The notes under the pieces were generated by a model. The model ran no database searches, had not been told where the DNA came from, and worked only from the letters and a program-made list of their open reading frames with translations. Below are positions 26,124-35,421 of a stretch of DNA of 64,000 bases, piece after piece. This DNA comes from Acidimicrobiales bacterium. GTDB lineage: Bacteria; Actinomycetota; Acidimicrobiia; Acidimicrobiales; MedAcidi-G1. Each line of letters begins with the position of its first letter. Position 1 is the stretch's first letter. Location of the stretch: NCBI GenBank assembly GCA_014237715.1, contig JAAZZG010000001.1, forward strand, positions 62,001-126,000, read 5' to 3'. The position numbers and the translations under genes are program-made.

Positions 26124-26455
26124 ATGCCGTGCCGGCCTGCGCACTCGCAGACCTGGCCGAGGGCACTGCCCTGCGGGTAGTTCTGGACGGCCGACCGGTG
26201 GCGCTGGTCCGTTTTGGCGACGAGGTGCACGCCATTGACGACACCTGCAGTCACGCCGAAGTCTCCCTCGCCGAGGGCGAGGTCGACACCGAGGAGTGTG
26301 CGCTCGAATGCTGGAAGCACGGCAGCCTGTTCGACCTGCGAACCGGCGAGGCCCTGACCCTGCCGGCCATCAAGCCGGTAGCCGTGCATGCGGCTGCCAT
26401 CGACGGTGACAACGTGTTCGTAACCCTCGCCGATGACGGGCGGTCGAACCGATGA
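26120..26455 (+). CDS. Rieske-type [2Fe-2S] ferredoxin
   Basis: Small NirD/dioxygenase-ferredoxin-like protein of 111 residues. DTCSHAEVSLAEG and ECWKHGSLFDL give the CxH and CxxH ligands of a Rieske cluster. In Streptomyces a similar gene lies between sufD and sufC, so a role in SUF (electron supply or cluster transfer) is likely but not demonstrated from the sequence. It overlaps sufD by GTGA and sufC by ATGA, a sign of stoichiometric, coupled translation. Confidence 0.88.
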   Translation: MNAVPACALADLAEGTALRVVLDGRPVALVRFGDEVHAIDDTCSHAEVSLAEGEVDTEECALECWKHGSLFDLRTGEALTLPAIKPVAVHAAAIDGDNVFVTLADDGRSNR

Positions 26456-27294
26456 GCGAATCAGCGGCGGACCGCGTGTTCCGGATCGAAGGCCTCACTG
26501 CTCGGGTCGGCGCTATCGACATCCTCCACGGCGTCGACCTGGAGGTGCGACCCGGCGAGGTGCACGCCGTGATGGGCCCCAACGGGTCGGGCAAGTCGAC
26601 GCTGTCGCACGTCCTGATGGGGCGTCCCGGCTACGAAGTGACCGGTGGATCGGTCACCCTCGACGGGGTGGACCTGCTGGCCCTGCCCACCTGGCAGCGG
26701 GCCCGGGCCGGACTGTTTCTGGCCCTGCAACACCCGACCGAGGTGCCCGGGGTCAGCTTGGAGTCGGTGGTGGCCGAGGCGGCCCGTGCCGCTGGCCGCC
26801 CCACCGAGGGCATCCACGACCTGCTGGTTGCCGAGGCGACCCGTATCGGGTTCGACGAGCGGTTCGTGTCCCGACCGATGAACGTCGATCTGTCAGGCGG
26901 TGAGAAGAAGCGCAACGAGATGCTGATGCTGGGAGCGCTGGAGCCGAAGTACGCGGTGCTCGACGAGATCGATTCGGGGCTCGACGTGGATGCTCTGGCC
27001 GCTGTGTCACGGCGGGTCCAGGAGGCCACTGAAGAGGACGGGCTCGGTGTGCTGGCCATCACGCATTTCAGTCGCCTGCTCGAGGTTCTCGAGCCTGACC
27101 GGGTACACGTGCTGGCTGCCGGCCGGATTCAGGCCGTGGGCGGGACGGAACTAGCCCAGAGGTTGGAGGTCGAGGGCTACGCCGGCGTGTTGGCCGAGGC
27201 CGGGGCGTCGGTGGGGCTGCCGGTCGGTGTGACCCATCCCGACAACCATGAAGCGGGCTTCGGCGAGGACCCGTTCGCCGATCCCACGGCCTGA
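26452..27294 (+). CDS. sufC: SufC-like ATPase, copy 1
   Basis: ABC-type ATPase of the SUF complex, 280 residues. GPNGSGKST is the Walker A motif, LSGGEKKRNE the signature, and LDEIDSGLDVDAL the Walker B region with the SufC-type extension. It departs from the canonical protein at several places: LALQHPTEVPGVS in place of FQYPxEIxGVS, and DEIDSGLDV in place of DETDSGLDI. It also has a C-terminal tail of about 30 residues. It overlaps the Rieske gene by ATGA and belongs to the sufD operon. A second, more canonical SufC is at 30460. Confidence 0.88.
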   Translation: MSESAADRVFRIEGLTARVGAIDILHGVDLEVRPGEVHAVMGPNGSGKSTLSHVLMGRPGYEVTGGSVTLDGVDLLALPTWQRARAGLFLALQHPTEVPGVSLESVVAEAARAAGRPTEGIHDLLVAEATRIGFDERFVSRPMNVDLSGGEKKRNEMLMLGALEPKYAVLDEIDSGLDVDALAAVSRRVQEATEEDGLGVLAITHFSRLLEVLEPDRVHVLAAGRIQAVGGTELAQRLEVEGYAGVLAEAGASVGLPVGVTHPDNHEAGFGEDPFADPTA

Positions 27295-27327
27295 GTTCGG
27301 CTCGGGTTCCTGACGACTCGAACCTCG

Positions 27328-27648
27328 ATGGCTGACCGGACGCTACTAACCGATGGGGAACGGGCCGACCTGGCTACACGGCTGCCCGACTGGGAACTGG
27401 CCGGAGATCAGCTTCGCCGGACGTTCACGTTCGCCAACTTCGTGGAAGCGTGGGCGTTCATGGCCGAAGTAGCGGTCATAGCCGAAGATCTGCGCCACCA
27501 CCCCGATTGGTCCAACTCATGGAACCGGGTGGACATGGCTATCACCACCCACCGTCTGTCCGGCACTGATGGAGCAAACGGTGCCGGTGGTCTGACTCAC
27601 CTCGACGTGGCCTTCGCCGAAGCGGTCGATCGACTTCTCGAGCCCTGA
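27328..27648 (+). CDS. Pterin-4a-carbinolamine dehydratase
   Basis: 106-residue dehydratase of the PCD/DCoH family, which recycles the pterin cofactor of aromatic amino acid hydroxylases; some members may act in other pterin pathways. EDLRHHPDWSN is the active-site signature and VDMAITTH the next conserved strand. A small insertion (GTDGANGAGG) precedes the final LTHLDVAFA. It lies 33 bases after sufC1 and could be the last gene of that operon. No aromatic hydroxylase gene is nearby. Confidence 0.85.
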   Translation: MADRTLLTDGERADLATRLPDWELAGDQLRRTFTFANFVEAWAFMAEVAVIAEDLRHHPDWSNSWNRVDMAITTHRLSGTDGANGAGGLTHLDVAFAEAVDRLLEP

Positions 27649-27672
27649 TCGGGCCCTTGTGGAGGGGTTGGG

Positions 27673-28080
27673 CTACTTCCACTCCCAGAGATCCCAGGAT
27701 GCAACACCGTCTGCATCGACCTCCCAGTCGTAGACGATTGCGATCCCATTCAGGGACGAGAGGGATGGTGCAGCAGTATCGAAGTACGTGACTCCCCTGA
27801 ACGAAAATCCGCCCTCGGGTGTAGGGGACCCGATTCCGGTCGCCCGGAAGGTGGCTACTCCATCTGCTGCCAGGATCACGCCAGAGTTCGGACACTCGCC
27901 GTAGAAGGAGCCATCAGCTCGCATCGTCGCTGAATATGTTGCAAAGCTCGCTACTTCAGCACCGGCAAGGGTTCCTGATAGGCCAGAAGCGACAGTCTCA
28001 AACGATGGATACCCACCTACGGCCGGGAGGGCCTTCATCGTGGTGGGCCCCGAAATGGAACCGACGTTGTTTCCCAACAT
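27673..28080 (-). CDS. Conserved-looking protein of unknown function
   Basis: 135 residues, not recognised. It is rich in Gly, Ala, Ser and aromatic residues, has no membrane segment or Cys ligand pattern beyond one Cys (YGECPN), and ends in a Trp-rich DWEVDADGVASWDLWEW. The repeated short strands suggest a small beta-barrel or sandwich; that is inference. I start at ATG 28080 because GAGGAG lies 7 bases upstream. Base composition is lower in GC than that of its neighbours, a possible sign of transfer. It is convergent with the pterin dehydratase gene. Confidence 0.65.
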   Translation of the reverse strand: MLGNNVGSISGPTTMKALPAVGGYPSFETVASGLSGTLAGAEVASFATYSATMRADGSFYGECPNSGVILAADGVATFRATGIGSPTPEGGFSFRGVTYFDTAAPSLSSLNGIAIVYDWEVDADGVASWDLWEWK

Positions 28081-28176
28081 GATTGATCTCCTCAATAGTG
28101 TTTGTTACCGAAACCTCATTCGCAGGAGGTGTTCCAACCCCGAACCCCCTGTCGGTATTTCTTTCTCCGAGGCAAA

Positions 28177-28617
28177 TTAGGACTGGCGGGAGGTGGGATG
28201 CCAATCCGTCAGCGTGACCACCACCGCGCAGTCGCTCAGCGGGCCCCGGCCGCGAAGGCGGGCGGGGATCGCCTGGAGGCTGATCCTGAGATCCTCCAAC
28301 CGGTACTTTCGGCGGATGGCCCGCCGGACGGCCCTGAACGCCGGGCCATGGACGACTTGAGCGCTCGCCGTGATCGGGAGCGATCCCGGGAGCAGGACGC
28401 CGTCGGTGTCGCTGGGCTGCAACTCGACCGCGGGGTTCCTGAGGATGCGCCGTACCTTCCACGACTTCGAACCCGTCGTGAAGCCGACCCGGACCTGGGA
28501 GCCATCCGACCCTCCGGAGGCCAGCCTGACGATCCAGACCGGCGTATGTTTCGGACGCCCGTCGCTCGTCCAGGTGGTGAGGCGGACGTAACGCTCGTTG
28601 GTCAGGTTGCCGCTCAA
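28177..28617 (-). CDS. PPOX-class F420/flavin oxidoreductase-like
   Basis: 146-residue split-barrel protein of the pyridoxamine 5'-phosphate oxidase-like family. The typical opening is RYVRLTTWTSDGRPKHTPVW, followed by GFTTGSKSWKVRRILRNPAVEL. In actinobacteria this subgroup commonly uses F420 or a flavin; the cofactor cannot be decided here. TTG 28617 is the only reasonable start. It follows sufU by 19 bases on the same strand and so may be the last gene of the sufC2-sufS-sufU operon. Confidence 0.78.
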   Translation of the reverse strand: MSGNLTNERYVRLTTWTSDGRPKHTPVWIVRLASGGSDGSQVRVGFTTGSKSWKVRRILRNPAVELQPSDTDGVLLPGSLPITASAQVVHGPAFRAVRRAIRRKYRLEDLRISLQAIPARLRGRGPLSDCAVVVTLTDWHPTSRQS

Positions 28618-28636
28618 CGAGCGCCTGTCCAGATGG

Positions 28637-29125
28637 TCACTCGCAGGAGGATTCAGTGAGCGCTTGGTCGAAGGTATTCCAGCCGAGGGTGGCGCACTTA
28701 ATGCGAACCGGGAACTTCACCACGCCCCGCAGGGCCTCCAGATCACCGAGGCCGGAACCGCCCGGCTGATCCGCAGTGGCATCGCCGGCGGGATCGCCGT
28801 TGTCGCCATCCAGCCCGTGCTCGTGGATCGACATCATCTCCTTGAACTGTCGTAGTACGTCGCGCGCCCCGTCAATCGACTTTCCGATCACCGCTGTGGA
28901 CATCATCGACGCTGACGACTGGCTGATCGAACAGCCCTGTCCGCCAATCCGCACGTCGCTGATTACCCCGTCGTCGACCTCCAGATACACCCGGATCTCG
29001 TCGCCGCACAGAGGGTTGAAGCCCTCGGCCATGGTGGCCGGCGGCACCTCGAGCTCGCCACGGTTCCGGGGACTCCGGTAGTGGTCGAGGATGATCTCGC
29101 GGTAGAGGTCTTCGAGTCCGGCCAT
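28637..29125 (-). CDS. sufU: Fe-S assembly zinc-dependent sulfurtransferase SufU
   Basis: Accepts persulfide sulfur from SufS and passes it to the SUF scaffold. The three zinc/sulfur Cys are present in NPLCGDE, GQGCSIS and RIKCATLGW, with LYREIILDHYRSPRNRG at the N-terminus. The 162 residues include the insertion between the second and third Cys that distinguishes SufU from IscU. It lies 81 bases after sufS in the operon sufC2-sufS-sufU. Confidence 0.95.
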   Translation of the reverse strand: MAGLEDLYREIILDHYRSPRNRGELEVPPATMAEGFNPLCGDEIRVYLEVDDGVISDVRIGGQGCSISQSSASMMSTAVIGKSIDGARDVLRQFKEMMSIHEHGLDGDNGDPAGDATADQPGGSGLGDLEALRGVVKFPVRIKCATLGWNTFDQALTESSCE

Positions 29126-29206
29126 GGTGTAGGTGCTCCTGGGGTGGCTGGTCGATCGATGGGAATACGGCGGATGCCGCTTCTGGCAGTGGGTCCGGGA
29201 ATCGGG

Positions 29207-30445
29207 TCAGAGGGCGAAGAAGTCGCCGGCGTCGGCCATGGCATCGGCCAGCGCGTCGACATCAGCTTCATCGTTGTAGAGGTAAAGCGAGGCCCGGGCC
29301 GTGGCGTTGACGCCCAACACCTTCATGAGGGGCTTGGCGCAGTGGTGGCCGGCCCGCACACAGACGCCGTGTTGGTCGAGTACCTGGCTGAGGTCGTGCG
29401 GGTGGATGTTCCGGTAGGCCAGCGACAGGGTGCCGCCCCGTTCCTCGACGGTGCTCGGACCGTGGATAAACAGGTCGTCGCCGAACCGTTCGGTGAGGGT
29501 ACGAAGGGCGTAGGCCGTGAGGTCCCGCTCGTGGGCGGCCACGGCTTCCATGCCGAGGCCCTCGAGAAAATCGATCGCCGCGTCCCAGCCGACAATCTCG
29601 GCGATGGGCTGGGTGCCTGCTTCGAAGCGGGCGGGAACGTCGGCCGGGGTGAATCCTTCGAAGGTGACGTTCTGGATCATCGATCCGCCACCCAGGAACG
29701 GCGGCATGGCGTCGAGCAACTCCAGGCGGCCCCACAGCGCGCCGATGCCCGTCGGGCCGCACATCTTGTGTCCGGTGACAGCCACGAAGTCGGCGTCCCA
29801 GGCGGTCACATCGGTCGGCAGGTGGGGGACCCACTGGCTGGCGTCGACCAGCACGGTGGCGCCCACGGCGTGGGCTGCGTCGGCCAGATGACGGACCGGA
29901 GGCAGTGTGCCGGTCACGTTTGATGCCGCGGTGACGGCCAACAGTTTCACGTCGTCTAGCAGAACGTCTAGATCGGCCAGGTCGAGGCGTCCGTCGCCGT
30001 CGACGGGGATCCAACGAATGTCCAAGCCCCGCTCGGTGGCCAACTGCTGCCAAGGGACAATGTTGGCGTGGTGCTCGAGCGCGGTTAGGAGTATGACGTC
30101 GCCTTCCACCAGGTTGGTCCGACCCCATGAGTGGGCGACCAGGTTGATGGCCTCGGTGGCGTTCTTGGTGAACACCACCTCCTCTGCCGACGGTGCGCCC
30201 AGGAACCGGGCGAGGGCGACCCGGGACTTTTCCACGGCGGTAGTGGCCCGCTCGGCGATCAGGTAGGCGCCGCGGTGGATATTGGCGTTGATCTCGGCGT
30301 AGTACCGGTCCATGGCATCCAGTACTGACTGAGGCTTCTGGGAGGTTGCGCCCGAATCGAGGTAGACGATGGGGTGGTCGTTGACCTCCCGCTGCAGCAG
30401 CGGGAACTCGGCCTTGATGGCGGCGACGTCGAGGGTGGCGGACAC
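29207..30445 (-). CDS. sufS: Cysteine desulfurase SufS
   Basis: PLP enzyme that releases sulfur from cysteine as an enzyme-bound persulfide, 412 residues. YLDSGATSQKP opens the sequence, the Schiff-base Lys is in VTGHKMCGP (about 225), and the persulfide-forming Cys is in RAGHHCAKP (about 366). It starts at GTG 30445, only 14 bases after sufC2, and is followed by its acceptor sufU. Confidence 0.95.
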   Translation of the reverse strand: MSATLDVAAIKAEFPLLQREVNDHPIVYLDSGATSQKPQSVLDAMDRYYAEINANIHRGAYLIAERATTAVEKSRVALARFLGAPSAEEVVFTKNATEAINLVAHSWGRTNLVEGDVILLTALEHHANIVPWQQLATERGLDIRWIPVDGDGRLDLADLDVLLDDVKLLAVTAASNVTGTLPPVRHLADAAHAVGATVLVDASQWVPHLPTDVTAWDADFVAVTGHKMCGPTGIGALWGRLELLDAMPPFLGGGSMIQNVTFEGFTPADVPARFEAGTQPIAEIVGWDAAIDFLEGLGMEAVAAHERDLTAYALRTLTERFGDDLFIHGPSTVEERGGTLSLAYRNIHPHDLSQVLDQHGVCVRAGHHCAKPLMKVLGVNATARASLYLYNDEADVDALADAMADAGDFFAL

Positions 30446-30459
30446 GGGGAATCTCGGAC

Positions 30460-31254
<795 letters not shown>

Positions 31255-31279
31255 GATCTGAGTCTAGGAGGGTGCCCCC

Positions 31280-31305
31280 ATTCCCACTATGGCGATAGTG
31301 GTAAT
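31280..31305 (-). promoter_or_regulatory. SUF-associated palindrome, site 2
   Basis: Perfect 7-base dyad CCACTAT / ATAGTGG around GGCG (31284-31301), extended by ATT and AAT ends to 26 bases. It lies immediately upstream of sufC2 and resembles the site before sufD. An operator in a short 5' region would fit repression when cluster supply is sufficient. Confidence 0.6.
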
Positions 31306-31377
31306 CCCCGGCCTCTTCGAGAACCCCGCGTGTTCCCAGACGGTGTCGTCAGCGACGGGTCCGGCGACTGAACCCCG

Positions 31378-31764
31378 TCAGAGCAGGCTTCGCTTCCATT
31401 CACGGAACCGCGGATGGACGGCTTCGTCGGCGCCCACCCCTGACCCGGTGCCGTCGGCGTGGAGCCGGAACGTCAGGTGGCGGTCGAGATCGTCGGCGTG
31501 AACCGCCATGTAACGGGCGTCGCCCTTGGCGGGGCCAGCCCGCCACAACAGCCACCCACCGAGTCGCCGCTTGTAGGCGATTCGGACTGGTCGGCCGTCG
31601 GCCGACGGAATTCCCTCGGCGGCGGCCAGCAGGGCGTCGGGAGCCTCCACCCACGCCTCGGCCGGCACGTTGCGGTCCCGGATAGGCGTGTCGGGCAGGT
31701 CCGCTGTGTGGATCGGCGTGTCGTCAAACGGGCGATCGTCGGCTGGTAGGGGAACGCCCGTCAC
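31378..31764 (-). CDS. Hypothetical protein, coupled to MBL hydrolase
   Basis: 128 residues, not recognised. There are no membrane segments or cofactor motifs. The middle reads RIAYKRRLGGWLLWRAGPAKGDARY and then HLTFRLHADGTGSG, which suggests a small beta-rich fold. The GTG at 31764 overlaps the stop of the upstream MBL-fold gene as GTGA, so the two are cotranslated and probably act together. The frame is open further upstream, but coupling favours this start. Confidence 0.65.
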   Translation of the reverse strand: MTGVPLPADDRPFDDTPIHTADLPDTPIRDRNVPAEAWVEAPDALLAAAEGIPSADGRPVRIAYKRRLGGWLLWRAGPAKGDARYMAVHADDLDRHLTFRLHADGTGSGVGADEAVHPRFREWKRSLL

Positions 31765-32474
31765 CAGCCCCGGTCCACCCATTCATCGAGCTTCGGCTGC
31801 TCGGCACCGATGGTCGTGTCCACGCCATGCCCGGGCATCACGACTGTCTCCGGGGGGAGCGGAGAAAACAGCCGTCGGTCAATGGACCCGATGATGGTGG
31901 AGAAGTCGCCGCCCTCGAACGTGGTGTTCCCGGGACCCCCGGGAAACAGGGTGTCGCCACTGAACAGGATCGGTGAACCTTCGAGACGGAAGCAGATGGA
32001 CCCCGGGGTGTGGCCCGGCGTACAGATGGTGTGTAGGCGAAGGCGACCTACCTCGAGCACCGTCTCGTCTTCGAGGAGGTCGTCGTAGCTGGGGAGCATC
32101 GCAGCGTCGTCGGCCGTCACAGCCACCCGGTAGCCCGCGGCGCGCACGGCGGGTACGGCCTGGATGTGGTCCCAGTGACCGTGGGTCTCAAGTACCGACT
32201 GCACGTTGAGCGCCCGGCAGAGTTCAAGGAGCTTGTCGTGCTCGTTGGCGGCGTCGATCAGGACCGACTGGCCGGTCTGGCGGCACCTCAGCACGAACAC
32301 GTTGTTCTCGTAGTCGCCGACCACGATCCGGTGGATCTCGGCCTGCTCGTCGCACCAATGGAGAGTCGCTCCGGACACCGCCGGGCGGGGATGGTCGTGG
32401 TGGGCGCACGGCCCGGCGTGCGGTGACGTGGGCACCGTCATGGTGGAGCCGTCATCGGCGGAGGTTGTGTCCAT
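31761..32474 (-). CDS. Metallo-beta-lactamase-fold hydrolase
   Basis: 237-residue MBL-fold enzyme of the glyoxalase II-like type. THGHWDHIQ gives the HxHxDH dinuclear metal site, with TPGHTPGS, FSGDTLFP and MPGHG supplying the remaining ligands. About 40 residues with an unusual His-rich piece (CAHHDHPRP) precede the core. Hydroxyacyl-glutathione-like or mycothiol/persulfide thioesterase roles are possible; the sequence does not decide. Translationally coupled to the hypothetical gene that follows. Confidence 0.88.
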   Translation of the reverse strand: MDTTSADDGSTMTVPTSPHAGPCAHHDHPRPAVSGATLHWCDEQAEIHRIVVGDYENNVFVLRCRQTGQSVLIDAANEHDKLLELCRALNVQSVLETHGHWDHIQAVPAVRAAGYRVAVTADDAAMLPSYDDLLEDETVLEVGRLRLHTICTPGHTPGSICFRLEGSPILFSGDTLFPGGPGNTTFEGGDFSTIIGSIDRRLFSPLPPETVVMPGHGVDTTIGAEQPKLDEWVDRGW

Positions 32475-32681
32475 GGTCAGATCATGACACCGGGAGTCCT
32501 GTGACGGGCGGCCAGTCGGCCCGATGTCGTACCGGTGGGGGCCGACTGGTAGAACGATGCCATCGAAACGGTCCGTCGGGCCTTCGATCCAGTCACGTAA
32601 CGCCAGTCATTGGCCACATGCCGCTGACCGAAAACCCACTGGCCAGAAACCACCGGCCAGCAACAAACAGGGAGTATCCAC

Positions 32682-33797
32682 ATGAACTTCGCATTCAGCG
32701 AGGAACAGGAACAGCTGCGGGAGTTCGTCCGCCAGTTTCTCGAGAACTACTCGCCGGAGACTGCCGTCCGTGAGCTCATGGAGACCGAGGCCGGCTATGA
32801 CACCGAGACCTGGTCGATGATGGCCGAACAGCTCGGCCTGCAGAGCCTCGTCATCCCTGAGGAGCACGGAGGTCAGGGCTTCGGCTACGTCGAGCTCATC
32901 GTGGTGCTCGAGGAGATGGGTCGGGCCCTGCTGTGCGCTCCGTTCTTCTCCACCGTGGTGCTGGCCGCCAACACGCTCATCCACGCCGGTGACGAGGCTG
33001 CGGCCTCGGCTCTGCTGCCCGGTATTGCCTCGGGTGAGACCATCGCCACGCTGGCCTTCACCGAGGAGAGCGGCCGTTGGGACGAGGCGGGCATCACCAT
33101 GGAGGCTTCGGCCAGTGGTGACGCCTGGACCCTCTCGGGCTCCAAGATGTACGTCCTGGATGGTCACATCGCCGATCTGGTTCTGGTGGCGGCCCGTACC
33201 ACCAACGGTGTGTCGCTGTTCCACGTGGCGGGTGACGCCGATGGCCTGACCCGTACCGCACTGGCCACCATGGACATGACCCGTAAGCAGGCCCGCCTCG
33301 ACTTCGACGGCGTGTCGGCCACCCTGATCGGTGCCGAGGGGGCCGGCTGGCCGGTGCTTGAGCGAGTACTGGACCTGGCTGCGGTGGCCCTAGCGGCCGA
33401 GCAGGTCGGTGGCGCCCAGATCTGTCTGGACACCGCCGTGCAGTACGCCAAGGATCGCGTCCAGTTCGGTCGGCCCATCGGCTCGTTTCAGGCCATCAAG
33501 CACAAGTGCGCCGACATGCTGCTCGAGGTGGAGTCGGCGAAGTCGGCCGCCTACTACGCCGGTTGGTGTGCGGCAGAGTTGAACGACGAGCTTCCGTCGG
33601 TGGCCTCGTTGGCTAAGGCCTACTGCTCAGAGGCCTACTTCCACACGACGGCTGAGAACATCCAGATCCACGGCGGCATCGGTTTCACTTGGGAGCACTC
33701 GGCGCATCTGTACTTCAAGCGGGCCAAGAGTTCCGAGCTGCTGTTCGGCGACCCGACCTATCACCGGGAGTTACTCGCCCAGCGAATCGGAATCTGA
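32682..33797 (+). CDS. Acyl-CoA dehydrogenase
   Basis: 371-residue FAD enzyme that forms the 2,3 double bond of an acyl-CoA. N-terminal helices FSEEQEQLREFVRQF, the mid-domain FTEESGRWD, the FAD-contacting FGRPIGSFQAIKHKCADM and the C-terminal IHGGIGFTWEHSAHLYFKR are plain. The last motif is typical of actinobacterial FadE subunits, some of which work as heteromers on side chains of steroids or branched acids. No partner subunit is adjacent. ATG 32682 follows GGAG by 9 bases. Confidence 0.92.
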   Translation: MNFAFSEEQEQLREFVRQFLENYSPETAVRELMETEAGYDTETWSMMAEQLGLQSLVIPEEHGGQGFGYVELIVVLEEMGRALLCAPFFSTVVLAANTLIHAGDEAAASALLPGIASGETIATLAFTEESGRWDEAGITMEASASGDAWTLSGSKMYVLDGHIADLVLVAARTTNGVSLFHVAGDADGLTRTALATMDMTRKQARLDFDGVSATLIGAEGAGWPVLERVLDLAAVALAAEQVGGAQICLDTAVQYAKDRVQFGRPIGSFQAIKHKCADMLLEVESAKSAAYYAGWCAAELNDELPSVASLAKAYCSEAYFHTTAENIQIHGGIGFTWEHSAHLYFKRAKSSELLFGDPTYHRELLAQRIGI

Positions 33798-33803
33798 ATC
33801 ACG

Positions 33804-33818
33804 GCCCCGATCCGGGGC
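33804..33818 (+). terminator. Weak hairpin after acyl-CoA dehydrogenase
   Basis: GCCCCG / CGGGGC stem with an ATC loop, 6 bases after the stop codon. No T-run. Confidence 0.3.
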
Positions 33819-33892
33819 TGGCAGTCCTCATGTCCTCATCCCGGTGACGGTCCCGGCGCCACCGGCGTCGGTCGTGCTGGCATGATCCAACC

Positions 33893-34372
33893 GTGACCTG
33901 GTTCTTCCTCGCCCTCGGCGCGCTTCTTGTCGTGGGGATCGCCCTGATCGCCGTGGGTTCCGCTGTGGGTCGACTCAGCGGCACGTTGCGCCCCGCTGTG
34001 CTGGAGATCGACGACGCGGCGGACTGGATCGCCGAGCGGCTTCCTGCTGAGGCGGCTGGGCAGCTCAGCCTCGACGACGTGGTCGCCGTGGTGGGTTGGT
34101 ACCTCGAGGTGTTCGACGAGGCCGGTCTGGCCACCGAGCATGGTCAGGAACTGGGTGATGCGGCGGTCGACGAGAGTCCTGACGTCGGGAACCGGACCGC
34201 CCCACTCGACGGGATCCTGGAACACGTGGTGGCCCGGGGGCTGGAACATAGCGAGCCGCTGGACGCCGTGTCGGTGGCCATGGTGGCCGAGTTATTGGGC
34301 ACCTACCTCCGAGAGTTGGGCGCCATCGGTTCGCCGGCCACGCCCCCCGGCGAGAACCCTGCTCAGGACTAG
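33893..34372 (+). CDS. Membrane-anchored protein of unknown function
   Basis: 159 residues, not recognised. The first 25 residues form one hydrophobic segment (FFLALGALLVVGIALIAVGS), followed by an acidic soluble region with helix-like stretches (DDVVAVVGWYLEVFDEAG). The topology suggests a single-pass protein with a cytoplasmic or extracytoplasmic domain of about 130 residues. It starts at GTG 33893. It precedes the GDP-fucose synthase gene by 56 bases without evident functional connection. Confidence 0.6.
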   Translation: MTWFFLALGALLVVGIALIAVGSAVGRLSGTLRPAVLEIDDAADWIAERLPAEAAGQLSLDDVVAVVGWYLEVFDEAGLATEHGQELGDAAVDESPDVGNRTAPLDGILEHVVARGLEHSEPLDAVSVAMVAELLGTYLRELGAIGSPATPPGENPAQD

Positions 34373-34428
34373 CGTCAGCCCATGACCATGCCCGTCGAGC
34401 TCGTCGAACACGTTGACGGTGTCGACCG

Positions 34429-35379
34429 ATGATCGACCGGTCAGCGCCACTGTTCGTCGCTGGACACAGCGGCCTCGTCGGCTCAGCGATCGTCCGGCGC
34501 TTGAAGGACGAGGGATTCACCGATCTGCGAACCGTCGGCCGTGACGACCTGGACCTTCGGGACCAGGCGGCGGTTGACGCCTGGTTCGATGCCGAACGCC
34601 CCCGGTACGTGTTCTTGGTGGCTGGCACGGTGGGCGGTATCCACGCCAACAGCACCCGACCGGCCGAGTTTCTCTACGACAACCTGATGATCCACGGCAC
34701 AGTGGTGCAGGCCGCCCACCGGACCGGGGTGGACAAGTTGCTGTACCTCGGCAGTTCGTGCATCTACCCGCGGCACGCAGCCCAACCGATTACCGAGGAG
34801 GCCCTGCTGTCGGGGCCGCTGGAACCCACCAACGAAGGCTACGCGTTGGCCAAGATCGCTGGCATCAAGCTGTGCGAGACCTATCGACGCCAGTACGGCG
34901 ACGACTTCATTTCAGCCATGCCGACCAATCTCTACGGGCCGGGCGACAACTTCGACCTAGAGGGTGGCCACGTACTTCCCGCTCTAATGCGGCGCTTCCA
35001 CGAGGCCCGTCTGGCCGGCGACAACTCAGTGACCGTTTGGGGAACGGGTACGGCCCGTCGGGAGTTCCTCCACGTGGACGACCTGGCCGATGCGTGCCTC
35101 CACCTGATGGACCACTACTCGGCGCCCGGCCACGTCAACGTGGGCACGGGCATCGACCTGACCATCCGGGAACTGGCCGAGGCGGTCCGGGACCTGGTCC
35201 ACCCGGATGGAGCGTTGGTGTTCGACACCAGTAAGCCGGATGGCATGCCCCGCAAGGTGCTCGACGTGTCCCGTCTGGCCGCCCTGGGCTGGACGGCATC
35301 GACGCCACTGTCCGACGGGCTCGCCGCCACCTACGACTGGTTCCTGGAAGCAGAGGCCGAGGGCAACCTGCGTCTTTAG
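34429..35379 (+). CDS. fcl: GDP-L-fucose synthase
   Basis: Extended SDR epimerase-reductase of 316 residues that makes GDP-L-fucose from the 4-keto-6-deoxymannose intermediate. AGHSGLVGSAIVRRL is the nucleotide-binding motif, GGIHANSTRPAEF and GSSCIYPRHA carry the catalytic Ser and Cys region, and YALAKIAGIK holds Tyr and Lys. MPTNLYGPGDNFD is characteristic of this enzyme. The usual partner, GDP-mannose dehydratase, is not in the window. ATG 34429 overlaps the stop of a 16-codon upstream reading frame at 34382 (ATGA). Confidence 0.93.
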   Translation: MIDRSAPLFVAGHSGLVGSAIVRRLKDEGFTDLRTVGRDDLDLRDQAAVDAWFDAERPRYVFLVAGTVGGIHANSTRPAEFLYDNLMIHGTVVQAAHRTGVDKLLYLGSSCIYPRHAAQPITEEALLSGPLEPTNEGYALAKIAGIKLCETYRRQYGDDFISAMPTNLYGPGDNFDLEGGHVLPALMRRFHEARLAGDNSVTVWGTGTARREFLHVDDLADACLHLMDHYSAPGHVNVGTGIDLTIRELAEAVRDLVHPDGALVFDTSKPDGMPRKVLDVSRLAALGWTASTPLSDGLAATYDWFLEAEAEGNLRL

Positions 35380-35421
35380 CCGGAGTCCGGATTCGCCCGG
35401 ACCCTGTCGACGGAGTGTGCG

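Noticed and set aside
34382-34432. 16-codon frame overlapping the fcl start (ATGA), as a leader peptide
   Set aside because: It has no good ribosome site and no regulatory codon run or attenuator hairpin; chance is sufficient explanation.
35385-35405. GTCCGG / CCGGAC repeat between fcl and the HhH-GPD gene as a terminator
   Set aside because: Only six pairs with no T-run; too weak to list as a feature.
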